Origin: Salvia splendens
Lineage: Eukaryota > Streptophyta > Magnoliopsida > Lamiales > Lamiaceae
DNA: 64,000 nt
Direction: 5' to 3'
NCBI RefSeq assembly: GCF_004379255.2
Contig: NC_056033.1
Location: 38,962,719-39,026,718 of the forward strand
The translations under genes and the position numbers were made by a program. The notes beneath the pieces were generated by a model. That model worked only from the letters and a program-made list of their open reading frames with translations, was not told the origin of the DNA and did no database searches. How positions within the stretch are numbered: position 1 is the stretch's first letter; each line of letters opens with the position of its first letter. Positions 47,728-60,049 of the stretch are shown here, piece by piece.

Positions 47728-48840
47728 TGAAGAGAGGGAAGAATCGGAGTTTGTATTATGTAACATCCCAAATTTTTGTGACTCTTCTTATATGTTATTC
47801 GAATTTTGGATTCTTGGAATTATGAAACTTTCGTTTCTATGTGATTAAGTGTTTTGCGTGAAATAAATTTTCGTGGTTAATGTGGAATGATGAGCTTGAT
47901 GTTTTATATTTTCCAATGTGGGGAAATAATTAATAGGATCATGCATTTATTTTTTTTCGAGCCAATTCATTGGAATTTTCGGCCCTTCCTAATTATTGAA
48001 ATAGTATTTCATTTCTTGGATTTAATTAATTGTCTTGGGATACTTATCCAAATTAAATCCAAACCAAATGACCCCTAAATGGTACTACATGGAATTCGAA
48101 CTCCGTTTTTATTTTCCTTAGGAGTTTTCGAAAATCTCCTATAGGAGAAAGAATTATTTTCATTTGATTTAATTGGTGTTTTATTGACTCTCTTCCTTTG
48201 AATCTAATCCAATTAAATCATGTTATAATTTATTTCTTCACCTAAAATAAATAGAGAGTTGGGACATTCCTTGGTTAGCAATTTTCGGCCCCTCCACTAA
48301 ATTTTGGAGGATATTTTATTTGTTTCCTAATTTGTGGAATCCCTTTTTATTCAAATAAATTCCTATGTCTAATTAATTGGGGATGTGAATATTTTTTTCT
48401 CCTACTTTTCTCCCATATCACACGCCCCCTATGCAATATTTTCCTTGTGGGAATTTAATTAATTGTTGCCTATTTTATGGGAGCCTTTTTCCTATAAATA
48501 AATTGCCTAATTTAAATCCTATTCTTTTAATTGGGGATTTAAATAATTTCCTTGTGCAAATTCCTTATGGAAATTTTCGGCCCCCACCATTATTTTCATA
48601 CTTGGAGATTTAATTTATTTTGTTCCCTTGTTTATGAAATATTCACTTTTATTTCCTAAGTTGTGAATATATTCTCTCCAAGTAAATACCAAATAAATTC
48701 CTTGCTAATCCTACATGGAATTTTCGAAAATTTCCTCCCCTTCCCACATGCTTATTTTATTCTTTTAATTGTGGGATTTATTTAATTGTATTTTTCCCCA
48801 CAATTAATTAATTAATTTATTTTAAACCTAACCCTAATCC

Positions 48841-48847
48841 TATAAAA
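48841..48847 (+). promoter_or_regulatory. TATA box of the 3.5-kb LTR
   Basis: TATAAAA is followed by an ACACCTAAACTAAACCCTAG leader-like stretch, as in many plant LTR promoters. Confidence 0.5.
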
Positions 48848-49375
48848 ACACCTAAACTAAACCCTAGCCCCCATTCTCCCTCAATTTTCGTGCCTCCCTC
48901 CTCCCTCTCCACATTCTCTCCAAAAAAACTTCTTCCACCATTGTTTCTTGCATCCATTGAAGTTTATTTTCAAGAATCTCCGACGAATCACCTCGTTTCT
49001 TGGTTCTACCGATTCGTTTTGTCAAAGAAGGTATATTGGCTTCACTTTTCCTCATTCTTTTCATTTGAACCATGTTCTTGAATCCTACATGCATGTAGTG
49101 GGTGTAGGAATCGTAGATCGCAAGTTTAATCGGGGAGGGAAAGTGAGTTTGCTTGAAAACCTTGATAAATATGCGTTTCAATTGAATTGTGTGAAGTTTG
49201 ATTGGAATCTTTAGTGAATGATGTAAGTTTATGTGCAAACATGATTAAGAGAGTCTTATCAAGCATGATTGTGTGTTATAAGCATGAGAATTTGTGTTTG
49301 GATTATTGAGAAGGAAACCCTAATTTAGAAATTGTGTATCTGTTATCTGTGATGTTCGACTAGTAGCTTCTGATG

Positions 49376-49905
49376 AGTAATTGACCTATCAAACGGCCGA
49401 ATTTTGATATGAACATTTTACTGAGTAAACTTCAAGGTATTATCTGTGCCTCGTGTGAATTTCAGCCCTTTTTATCAAAAAATGAATTTTTAATAAATTT
49501 TTAAAGTTGACTGCGCAAATCTGCCAGAAACTCGTGTTCTCGCCAAGAATGTTTCGTTTTCTGTTTGACTGACCAAATGACCTCCGAGTGATGTGATTCT
49601 TGAACTAGATGAAAATTTGAAGTGTATTCTGAGTCGTGTTAAATTTTCAGCCTTTTTGGGCATTGGATGAATTTATGGTAAAATTTTCAAATGAACTGCG
49701 CAGTGCTGTCAGAAATTGTATGTTCCGACCAGAGAGTTTAATATGTGATATGACTGACTAAATGACGTGATTTCGGTGTGAAAATCTTCAATGAACTTGA
49801 ATGTGCCCTCTGTATTGTGACCAAAATTTAGCTTCATACGAGGTCGGGTGAATTTATAGTGATTTTTACAAAACGGTCGCGCAGTTCTGCCAGTTTTCTG
49901 CCTTG
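49376..49905 (+). repeat. ~180-bp degenerate tandem repeats in the LTR
   Basis: Three units share the order: a GACTGACCAAATGAC-type block, a TTGAA..GTG segment, TTTCAGCC(C/T)TTTT, ATGAATTT(A/T), and AACTGCGCAG(T/A)..CTG(C/T)CAGAAA. They are clearly related but diverged. Confidence 0.65.
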
Positions 49906-51251
49906 TTAAAATGACACCTAGTTTCAAGTTTCAAAGTATTATATGATGCATGTATGTCCAAGGAACGTGTTTAAATGTTGAAATCACTTGTGATAAGTTG
50001 GAATGTGTTACGTGTGTCTTTACACCCTTTTGACGTATGTTGGGTTGGGGAATGTGAGAAAAACGATGAGAGAGAAAACGATAGGACATGCATAGTAAAA
50101 TGTTGATGTGGAAGGCTGACTTGTGTTGTCATTGACAAGGGTGTTGTGTACTCGTGAACTCGAGGATCGTGAGTTGCTATAAGTTGGGTTGTGAATTTGC
50201 TAAGCGATCGAGGTGGACTTTCTTTTCAAACCTCTTTATTTTTCCGAAAATATGATGTGGTGTTATAAGGGTGGTTTAAAGTGTTATGTCATGCCGTGAT
50301 TGTTTTGATGTTGAGATTTTTGCCTGATGCCCAGTTCGTTTGAGCTTGCTCCGTTAGGCTATAGGGCTATGTTGAGATTGTGCTTGATGCCTAGTTTGTG
50401 AGTTCGCTCCATTAGGCTATAGAGCTATGATAAACGAATTCGGGTCTGAGTATGGCCGCAAACCCTATCAGGTTGTGTACACAGAGGGGATCGTGAGCCG
50501 TCCTTGCTAGTCGGCCGGTCTCGTGGGCGAATAGTGTGGCCACACTTTCGTCGCACTATGGTAAGAGGATGTGATTGATTGATTGATGTGGAAAATGAGG
50601 AGATAAATTGTCTGGCCAGACTTGGATTTTTTGTGTTCTCGTGATATTTCTTACTATATAAAACTCGAGATCACTGGTATGGATGACATAACTTATTAAA
50701 ATGTTTTCGGCATGAGCCCATTGAGTACAACAAGTACTCAGCCCTGCATATTCTTTTTCTTATGTGCAGGTTGAGCGGGATGTTGCGGTGGATGTTGAGC
50801 TGGCTAAAGACCCTAGGATACGTTGTGTCGTCATACATAGGCGTGATCCTTGACTCTCCCTGAACCTCATTTATCCGCTGCTATGTTTTAAATTATGTCT
50901 TAAGACCTTAATCTTTTCGTGTTGTGTTTGAACATGTATGGTGGTGTTAGGTTTAAACGAGTGTTTACGTTGTCTTTCTGAAAATGGTGTTTTTCCGAGA
51001 TTTAAGTCAAATGTTCGTTTTACCTTAGTTTTTTTATATATATAGTTGTATTTCTTAAGTCAAATTTTTCCGGTGCCCTTTATAAAAGTATGTTTCTTTA
51101 CGTCTTTTAAAAAAAATGACCTTAAAATTCTTTAAACTAAGTTGTTTTTCTTCTTTAAGTCTTAAGTTGTTCTTTTAAACTGTTGTCCATGCATGTCGGT
51201 CACTATCGCCGCGTTTGTGATACCCCTGGTATGGGCAGTCGTGACATATTA

Positions 51252-52056
51252 TGAAGATAATGTGAGCCAAAGTTACTAGTATACCCTCTAATATTACTCC
51301 TAATCATACTCCGACACTCGGAACTAATTGTCCAGAAATTATCTAAATTCAATTAGTGTGAGCAGTCACTGAGCTAGGATTTCGATGTCGGGGGTTTCAA
51401 GAATAGATAGTAAGAAGAGCCTATTATGTAGAAAAATATCGAAAGAGTCGTTATATATGAAAGACAATTTGATATCACCGTATTATGAGGTTGAGAGTTG
51501 AGACGAGTAGCTAACAAACTCAAACACTTCGTTCTAAACTTGATAAAATAAAATAAGAGTTATTTACAAAATAAATTAAGTTGAAAAGTGGTGCGGTGAT
51601 TCTTTAATAAAGCATAATTAGTTAAAGATAATTAATGCTAATTAAAAGGACATGGGCTTAATAGGTGTACAATTTATTCGTGAATTTGAGCCCACACTGC
51701 AACAAAAAGCCCAATTATTAATTATGTAGGCCACATAATAGTTTCATATAAAAGCCCAATAACAATTATATTTAAAAGGCCGAATACCTGATTGCCTACG
51801 CAAATAGTATATTACTTCCAGCATCATATACTAAGAGCCTACTTTTATCATTTTAGTATTTCCACAATAAGAATATGTTTTCACCTTTATTATAAAAGGT
51901 AGGTAAGTCTCACATTTTACTAATTCATTTCGCTCGTATTTTATTATAGAACTAATATTCCCACGATATGAATCTGTTTTCACTTTTATTATAAAGGGTA
52001 GGTAAGTCTCACATTTTACTAATTCATTTCGCTTACATTTTATTATAAAACTAATA
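51252..52056. repeat. Spacer with a ~105-bp tandem duplication
   Basis: No gene is seen. At about 51855-51955 and 51960-52060 a segment with GTAGGTAAGTCTCACATTTT, TAATTCATTTCGCT and ATTTTATTATA is present twice. The rest is AT-rich sequence that, together with the LTR, forms the spacer of the inverted duplication. Confidence 0.65.
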
Positions 52057-52317
52057 CTCCCTTCTTGCTAAAACAAATTGATAAACTTGCAAATGACAGG
52101 AGTTTTAATATGCAATTAGTAAAATAAGAAAGAGACGGGAAAAAGTAAGAGAGAAAGATAAAAGATACTGAAAGTAGTGCTAGTGGATTGTGAGATCCAT
52201 GTTATTAGTGGAGTCAGGCGTGTAATTGGTTAAAAATTTTCTATATTTAATATTGGTCTAATTTTGAAAGACAACCCAAAAATGTAAAACTAATTTATTT
52301 TTTTAGAACAGAGGGAG
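52057..52317. mobile_element. Stowaway-like MITE
   Basis: The ends CTCCCTTCTTGC (left) and CTCCCTCTGTTC (right end, reversed) are flanked by TA on both sides. No coding content. Confidence 0.65.
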
Positions 52318-52539
52318 TATATAAAAGTGGAACTCATATTTAACTAACTTTTTAAATCCACTTTTCTGTACATTTATTAAAATTTGTGGCGTATCAAATG
52401 TGGACTCCTATTATGGGACGAAGGGTACTCCATATCTAAACTTGGAAACAATAAATTCACGGCATAATGATATTTAATTTAAGAGTTCAAAATTTCTAAA
52501 TTTTCCTTCAAATTTATTTAAAGTAAATTTGGATTTTGG

Positions 52540-53560
52540 GTCATTTTTCTTTATATGAGAAAATCATCCGTATGAAATTTGGGTGAGTGAAAGAGAGATG
52601 AAAAAAGATGGAAGTTTAGCAAGAAGAACAAATAGAGAGTAATCTGATAGGGGAGATAGAAGAGTGATGATGTCTACTATTTTTTTATTTTTAAAATTAT
52701 AAAAGCGAAACGATATTTTTTTATCTACCACATAAATTAGTTTATGGAAATTCAGAATATTTCAAAATTATGATTCTTTTCCTTTTTAGACAGGTTCCGT
52801 AGTTATGTCGGCATGCCGCATGTGGAATACAATATTACTCCTCATATTATGATTATTTTGTTTGAAGTCGATATCATCTATTATCTATACTATTTAAATC
52901 AAAATAAATGACCAATTCTATCTCGACAAGTGGAAATCTTTGTTAATCAAGATGGTTCTACACAAAAATATCGTCCAGCATAGACAAAAATATATACTAC
53001 GTACTAATACTACTACTAGTATTTAATTTTGAAATCGAATTATATTTACTACTATTAGATATAAAATTTTGAAATCAATTTCGACTTGTTTAAATTTTGA
53101 AATCGAATTATATACCTTAATGTACTTACTAATAGTAATATTGGAGTATAAAATTTTATGTTAAAAGAGAAATGCTTCACTCTTTGACTGGTGTCTTTTG
53201 ATGAAGGGATTATATACATATCATTTATAGAAATTAGAAAAAAAAAACTTTCTCAAATAAACAAACAAACGTCTCTCTCTAAAATGCAATAAAAGGCAGC
53301 CCTCATCAAATCTCAGCCAATATTTTAAGCATGTGATGCAAAAAAAAAACCATATTTGGTTGGCTGCAGCTGGCCAAAACAAAACACATATGCCTGAATT
53401 AGATAATGGACAAAAGAGTAGGGACGGTAAGAAAGAGACAACTGCATGCCCACCTTGTCATAAACAATATTATGGCATGAGATCAGAGAGATTATAACAA
53501 TAAAAATATCCCACGTTTGAGTGAAAAATATTCATATTTTCGAAAATAAAATGTTAGTAG
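52540..53560 (-). repeat. Right arm of a large inverted duplication
   Basis: This single uninterrupted arm pairs with 46994-47450 and 37870-38321. The order of blocks is exactly reversed, and small insertions and deletions separate the arms. The junction point inside the arm (near 53020) contains the TAGTAGTAGTA-type sequence into which the gypsy element inserted in the other arm. It therefore shows the empty site. Confidence 0.85.
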
Positions 53561-53572
53561 TAGTAATACATA

Positions 53573-53774
53573 CTCCCTCTGTCCCATTAAAAATAAAACG
53601 TTTTCATTTTTGGTCTGTCCCATTAAAAATGAAACGTTTCTAAAAATAGAAACAATACTCTCTCTACTTTTTCTTCTCTCTTACTTTACTCTCTCTTCAC
53701 TAACTCACAAAACAACACTACATAAAATCTCGTGTTGAAAAACAAATATTGCATATTTAATGGGACGGAGGGAG
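53573..53774. mobile_element. Stowaway-like MITE
   Basis: CTCCCTCTGTCCCATTAAA and the reversed right end CTCCCTCCGTCCCATTAAA are inverted and flanked by TA. No coding content. Confidence 0.88.
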
Positions 53775-54542
53775 TATGTGTTAGGGACCTTTTGTGCAGT
53801 TCACTCTTATGAATATAACTAATTTTCATCATTATTTATTGGATTGATCGCATGTTAATCTTATCGGTAGCAATCCGATTAACCCGCTGAACTAGCCCGA
53901 AACCCGAGCTTTTAGGGTTAGGGTGAACTTTTACAACCCGAAAGAATTCACAACCCTATTAACCGGCAACCGATTGAGCCGCAATCTGAGTAGGGCCGGC
54001 CCGATTGACATCCCTATATACATGTACAGATGCCAAGGGTTTAAGTCACTACTATAGCTTCATATTTTTTCTATTATTAAATTTGTTGTAAATTACATAT
54101 TTTATCCTTACTAAGTTGATGTTACCGAAGATTAACTTTCGGTAAAAACTGAATGATGAAAGAAAGAACAAAGAAACTTTAGCATAGTGACTCTAACTCT
54201 GATATGATGATTGGAGATAAAACGTTTACCAACTAAAATCGCACTCAATTGTATAAATTAAATGAAATCTATTTATTCATGTGCTCAATTTACGATAACA
54301 GACTTTAATTAAATGAATGTAAATAAATAATTAAAACTAATTTAACGTAGTTAATAAAAGTCAACAAATATTGAATGACACCTTTATTTCTATAATATTA
54401 TCATGTCCAACACGTACACATAAAAGCAAGCAAGCCACTTTAATAATAAATTATACATATACCATAACACGCATTGGGTAAGCAAACTAAACCCAAAATT
54501 TTGTTTAAAATCCAACACAAACCAACTTATCAAAGTATTGTT

Positions 54543-57500
54543 TCAAATTTCAGATTTGATATTCTTCACCAAATCAGGAGACACATTCAATGCAATCTCC
54601 ACAACTGACGAAGACAATGCTTTATATGATGCGCCTATCTCCATTGATAAAGACCTACAGCACAAATATAAAATCCCAACATTAAGTTATTTATCATTGA
54701 TCTCAATGGGTGATGGCGGATATATATAGAACATAATTTTGGGTGAAACATACTATTAAGGATTCTAACGAGATCTTAATTGCATATGTTCCGACGACGT
54801 TTGGATAATGAAATTTGATGATTTTTATTTCAGTGTTCGTATAGGTTGATAAGCAAATTTTTTATCAACAAATACATCAAAAAATATCAATATAATGCAT
54901 ATAAAATCTCAATATAATGCATGTAAAATATCAATATAATGCGTACCTTGGAGATGTGGAAACACAGAAGCATTCCAGCCCTTGGTCCGCAGCCATAAGC
55001 GCAGCAACGAAGAACTTGGGCACAACAATGAGGTGGCCCTCATCCACAACCTCATCCAACACGCTTGCACCATTCAACCCTACAATTTGAACCCGACCTC
55101 CACTTTTCGTCACATAGATGATCTGATGTGCCATGCTATAAAAAGGGTCCAACACGGTCTCAGGTTCGAGTCTCACTAATTTTGGGCTAAGTCCGACTCT
55201 ATCCACCAAAGGAGAATCCCGAGATGTGATCTCAACATTAGTGGATCCTCCTTGTTTCAACATAGCATCAAGATCAATGGCATATTCTTCTTTCTTGCAG
55301 TTAGGTTTCACAGGCAAGTGATCGTCGATCTTAATGATCAATGCATTTGATTGACTTTCTACCAACAGTTTGGAGTGGTCGTGGCTGAGTCCAAATGCTT
55401 TGCTGATGAATTCAGTGGAGAACCCACGGAGCATGCTGATGGCGCCTGTCAAGAACAAGTAGTCGAACGTGATGAGGAAATAGCCGATACGGTGAAGGAT
55501 TTTTTCTAGCCCGGATCTAGGGGCATACACCGAAAAAGTTGCCATATTGAACCTATTTTCTTTTAGTCGAATAACGGAATGAGTATATATATTAAAAATG
55601 GACTAGAGAAGTATATTTGCCAAAACAAATTTTGGTTCTACATGTTAAATGTGATAGTTCTGGTCATAAATAATACCCTTTTTTGGGCTTTTTTGGGGAC
55701 GGAGGGAGTATGTTTTGGTTTGTATTTAACAGTGTTCCCGCAAAAATAATGGGTCAACAACTTTTTGAACAGATTATTAAGTTCAATATAATTTTTTAAT
55801 AATCGTTTTAACATAATAGCATCAAAATGACATCATTTTCTATTTTATGTGTTAAATAAAATATTAACTTGATTAGGTTAAAATGATATGATATTTATTT
55901 ATTAATCCGATCAAAATGGGATTGACCGTCAATTTTTTAAGAAACTATTAAATATGGACCAAAATTTAATTTCTAGGTCAAAAAAATTTCACACTTAAAA
56001 TGAAGCTAGGATCCAAAAGATTTTATAAATGAATTTATAAGACCAATTTTAGACTTTAGTCTTAAAAATAATACTTATACTATCTCCGTTCACCAAAAAT
56101 AGACCTAATTATATATGACATGAATTTTAATAAGTAATATTGGTAGGTAAGAGAGAATGGAAAAAATAAAAAAGAGAAATAGTGTTAGTGAATTGTGGAG
56201 TCAACATTATTAGTAGCATTTAAATGTTTAAAAATTTTCATATTTAAAAATTGGTCTAATTTTGATAGATATCAAAAATGATAAAATTAGTCTATTTTTT
56301 TTGGATGGAGTAGTACAAAATACACACCAGTAATAGTAGTACATTTTTAAACTAGTACTCCAATATATCATCTAACATAATTAAAACTACATTTATGGAC
56401 TACACTAGTACTCCAATAGATCATCTAACATAATTAAAACTACATTTATGGACTACACTAGTACTCCAATAAATCAACTAACTTAAAACTACATTTATGG
56501 ACTACACTTTTTACCTGTATCTTTACTTTCTATATTCCTCATTTTTACATTTTTCTTCGTTTCTGAAACTAATTTTTTGTTGATATTTTTCGTCATGACT
56601 TTCTATAATTTTTACCCTTCTTAATAGTTCAAAATTAATGTTCATCTGCATCAGCCTAGTCTGAGCTAAAGATAATTTCATATAATTTGAACAAAATTAC
56701 CAATAGAAGAAGAGTGTGGTAAAGGATTAAATCCCTTCACCCTCTAGAATAATGAATCAAAATTTAGTAGACATGCATTCAAATAAATCGTACATCACCT
56801 GTCAATAGGAAGTAGTCGAACAGGCCTGGGGTATACGATTGGGTGGTTTCACCTAGGAATATTATGGTGAGGTCGGAATCTCCGCCGTTAAACCACCAAG
56901 AAATGATCCCATTTGGACATGGGATGGCGTCCCCTTTGTTGATGATTACGACTTTCTCTTGTGGGTTGTCTGATTCTGGTGATATGAGGCCGACTGTGCA
57001 AGTACCTATCAAAGTAATAGCAGTATTTAGTGGTTAAATAATGAGAGAATAAAGTTGAGTGAGAAAAAGTAGGAGAGAAGATAAAGTAAGAAATAGATAG
57101 AGTCTTACTTTTTTGTAAAAATAAATGTGTCACATATATTGGGACAACCTAAAAATAAAGATACGTCTCACTTATAGTGTGGACGAGTCATATATAGAAA
57201 ATAGTACTAGTATATGATTTTTAAGTAGACCCCACATTTCCTTTTTCGTTCATCTCCAATTAATTAGTATCCTTACTTTTTACTACTTTTAGTAATGGAC
57301 CTCATATTTCAGTATTTCACAAACTCATTGCACTCACATTTTATTATAAAATTAATACTCCTTCTATCTCACGTTACTTGAGGCATTTCATTTTTACATT
57401 CGTTTTGGGAAAATAATACTTACTCTCTCCGTCCCCAAAGAATATGCACTTTGGGGACGGTACGAGTTTTAATGTTAGTAAAGTAAGAGAGAGGTAGAGA

Positions 57501-58239
57501 GAAAAAGTAATTAAAGTATTGTTAGTGGAAAATGAGTCTCACCTCATTAGATAAAAAAACTTTCCAAAACTAGAAAGTTCATATTCTTGTGGGACGGACT
57601 AAAAGGAAAATAGTGCATATTCTTGTGGGACGGATGGAATAATAATTAGTTCAAGTGAAAATAAAGTAATGTAAGAGAGAAAATAATATAGAGAAAAGTC
57701 TTCTATACATTATTGTTTCTCTTAATATCATTTTTTTAAAACGACTGCAAAAAAATAAGTGTCTCAAGTATCTTGGGACAAATGGTGTATATAAAAGTAT
57801 TACTCACATTCCATTAACTGTCTTCACCCACTATCCACTATATTTCTTATAACTCGTGTCAAGTCAAATAGTGTCAATTAATAAGCGCACCCGTACGTGC
57901 TCGTTGCTACTACTAGCACCTTGGTGGTCGCTAAAACGTGATACGACGGGGTTTTACAAGCACGTCTTAATTTCGCTCGAGACAACATATACTCGTCAAA
58001 GTAGACGGTGTCGGTATACAAATTCGTAATCAACACTTACCTTGGATGACATAACCAATCTTGCTAGCATCGGCATAATGAGGCAAAGCGAAGCCTTGTG
58101 GCTTCAAAACAAGTTTACCGGCGCCGATCACCGCCTCCACAACCACCGGAGTTTTGGCCGCCGTCCACGCGTAGTAACCTCCACCTTCTCCTTCGAATAT
58201 GGTGGTGTCAGCCTTTTGGGGTTGTAAATTGAACTCCAT
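54543..58239 (-). CDS. Glutelin-type-D 1-like two-domain cupin (11S-globulin-like)
   Basis: Four exons join in frame with GT-AG junctions: 58239-58041, 57005-56799, 55445-54947 and 54654-54543. They give 338 residues. The N-terminal cupin half holds MEFNLQPQKAD, GGGYYAWTAAKTPV, LPHYADASKIGYVIQGTC, KGDAIPCPNG and ISWWFNGGDSDLTIIFLGE. The second half begins MLRGFSTEFIS and includes VIYVTKSGGRVQIVGLNG, VVDEGHLIVVPKFFV and the tail ALNVSPDLVKNIKSEI. There is no signal peptide, unlike true vacuolar 11S storage globulins, and the protein is shorter. This fits the cytosolic 'glutelin type-D 1-like' group, whose biochemical role is not well defined. The start used is ATG 58239. TATA-like sequence lies about 50 bp further upstream. 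Introns contain Stowaway-like MITEs. Two dead copies lie to the left, at 36664-35583 and 32505-32412. Confidence 0.9.
56080..56310. mobile_element. Stowaway-like MITE in cupin intron 2
   Basis: The left end CTATCTCCGTTCACC and the reversed right end CTACTCCATCC are imperfectly inverted, with ATAGACC/TAGTCTAT just inside. It lies wholly within the intron between exons 2 and 3. Confidence 0.5.
57358..57791. mobile_element. Stowaway-like MITE with a second one nested inside, in cupin intron 1
   Basis: The outer ends are CTCCTTCTATCTCACGTTAC (left) and ATACACCATTTGTCCCAAG (reversed right), both followed by sequence that pairs as CTTGAGGCA/CTTGAGACA. The outer body is interrupted by an inner element at about 57423-57639 with ends CTCTCTCCGTCCCC and TTCCATCCGTCCCAC. 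The inner element is the younger insertion. Confidence 0.7.
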
Positions 58240-58286
58240 CGAATTCACTTGAAATTGATATGTGAAAATATACTCGTATAAAGAGG

Positions 58287-58300
58287 AGTATATATATAAG
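58287..58300 (-). promoter_or_regulatory. Probable TATA region of the cupin gene
   Basis: On the minus strand the sequence reads CTTATATATATAC about 50-60 bp upstream of the ATG at 58239. Confidence 0.45.
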
Positions 58301-58466
58301 AAAAGCTGCCAAGGTTTGAGTGGAGATTAGCTCTCGTGTTTCATCTATATATAATCTACTCCGTCCGTCCGTGATTAGGACTCTCATTCCTTAACGACAC
58401 AAATTTTAAGAAATGTTAAGAAAAGTGGGAGGAAAAAAATTAGTGGAATATGAGTCTCACTTGTAT

Positions 58467-58927
58467 GCATTTCCTCCATCCCTGAAAGTTTGTCACACTT
58501 TTTTTCTACACTCGTTTTGTAAAAACAATACTCCCTCCATCTCAACTAAGTTGAGTCGTATTCCTTTTTGGGATATCCCAACTAAGTTGAGTCATATCCT
58601 TTTATGACAAAAAACAAAACATTCAATCATTCTTACTTTATTTAATTACATACTTTACTCTCTTTTTATTTCTCCTATTTTATTCATTCTCTCATATTTT
58701 TCAACACAATTTTTTAATCTTTGTGCCCAAAAGTTTTGTGTCAACTTAGTTGGGACAGAAGGAGTAATAAATAGTTAGAGTTGAGAGAGTGTACCGTTAG
58801 AGAGAGAATAATTTAATTAAGATTTTTATTTACATTATTCTCTCTTGCTCTACTCTCTATTCACTTTAACTATTTATAAAACAAGTGAAGGAAAGAAGTG
58901 TGATAAACTTTTATGGACAAATGGAGT
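58467..58927. mobile_element. Stowaway-like MITE with a second one nested inside
   Basis: The outer ends are TTCCTCCATCCCTGAAAGTT (left) and ACTCCATTTGTCCATAAAAG (reversed right), continuing as TTGTCACACTT/TTATCACACTT. The inner element at 58531-58764 has ends CTCCCTCCATCTCAACTAAG and CTCCTTCTGTCCCAACTAAG flanked by TA. Confidence 0.72.
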
Positions 58928-59661
58928 ATTAAAATGAAATAAGAGTGGAATGAGTTAGTGAGATGTGAAACCTTATTAACATTTAAAATAATAATAATAA
59001 GAATAATAATAATTTTCCAATTAACATAGATAAGCAACAAAACTCATCATTTATCATTTATGCTACTGTTGTGGATGAGTTGCTGGTAAGTGTAACTCGT
59101 TATTAGCGGTTATTAGCGTTGAAGATTGAATATTAATACGTGAGTTTGTTTTCACAAGAAAATCAAAGCCTCACATTAAATTAATTAACTCGCTCAATTA
59201 ATACTTTGACTAGGAGTATTTTTATATTCCCTAAACAAAATGGGTATATAACATACGTAATATTTTTTTCTAAATATGAGAAAATATGTAGTGCTCCTAT
59301 TTTGAAAGAAAAATTGTCAAATAAATATACCAGAAAAGATGGTCATAACATTAAGAGATTGAGCTGACATTCGCAACATACTAGTATTTAGTACTATAAT
59401 AACATTTCCATGTGTTTAAAACAAGCTATCAAATTATCATAATGAAATCAATGGAATGATTGTGAAAATTACAAACCCTATGATTTATAATTCTGCTTTT
59501 GAAAAATGAGAATGGATAAGAATTTGACATATATTAAAATCCTTAATCTACATTACTATTGCAAAAATCCAATTATTTTACACGAAATATTGCTATAATT
59601 TTGTAAAATGGTATAGAGTTCATAAAATGTGTGCAATTCAATTTCCAAATATTTGTATCTT
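58928..59661. other. Gene-free AT-rich stretch
   Basis: Nothing beyond short (AAT)n-like runs near 58990 was recognised. Confidence 0.5.
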
Positions 59662-59945
59662 CTCCTTCCGTCCCCAAAGAGTATGAACTTCGGGTTCAAC
59701 ACGAGTTTTAATAAATAAGGGGAAAAGTAAGAGAAAGAGAGAGAAAGGGTAGTAGAAATAATGTTAGTGGAGAGTGGAGTCCACATTATTATAATGGTAT
59801 AAGTGTTAATAGTAATGGTATAAGTTATAAATAAAATGATGTGTATGGGTAGTATGTTGTTTGAATTTTTTAAAATTAGAAAGTTCATACTATTTAGGGA
59901 CGGACGAAAAAAGAAATCGTTCATACTCTTTGGGGACGGAAGGAG
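59662..59945. mobile_element. Stowaway-like MITE
   Basis: The ends CTCCTTCCGTCCCCAAAGAG (left) and CTCCTTCCGTCCCCAAAGAG (right end, reversed) match over 20 bp, with TA at the right junction. No coding content. Confidence 0.82.
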
Positions 59946-60049
59946 TATTAGATAATTCGATTTTAGAACTAAAACTCATCAAATGACATAATTGTGTTGT
60001 TGACTAGCTGTTGTTGACGAAAAAAGAAATAGCTCATACTTAATCATAG

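Larger units (their letters stand above)
47759..51246 (+). mobile_element. 3.5-kb probable solo LTR (Tekay/Del-like start)
   Basis: The element begins TGTAACATCCCAAATT and ends GTCGTGACA. It is flanked by the 5-bp repeat TATTA at 47754-47758 and 51247-51251. There is no coding frame, primer site or second LTR, so it appears to be one large LTR. TGTAACA(T/C)CCC starts are common in Tekay/Del-type chromovirus LTRs. The first third has an AATTTTCGGCCCC motif about every 290 bp (near 47977, 48283 and 48569). A TATAAAA box is at 48841. Three diverged ~180-bp repeats occupy about 49376-49905. A ~57-bp repeat occurs twice at about 50319-50430. Confidence 0.85.

Noticed and set aside
47571..47771. 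66-codon minus-strand frame with a hydrophobic stretch
   Set aside because: It lies across a fold-back MITE and the edge of an LTR and shows no conserved motif.
54538..54729. 63-codon plus-strand frame
   Set aside because: It is the antisense of the last exon of the cupin gene.
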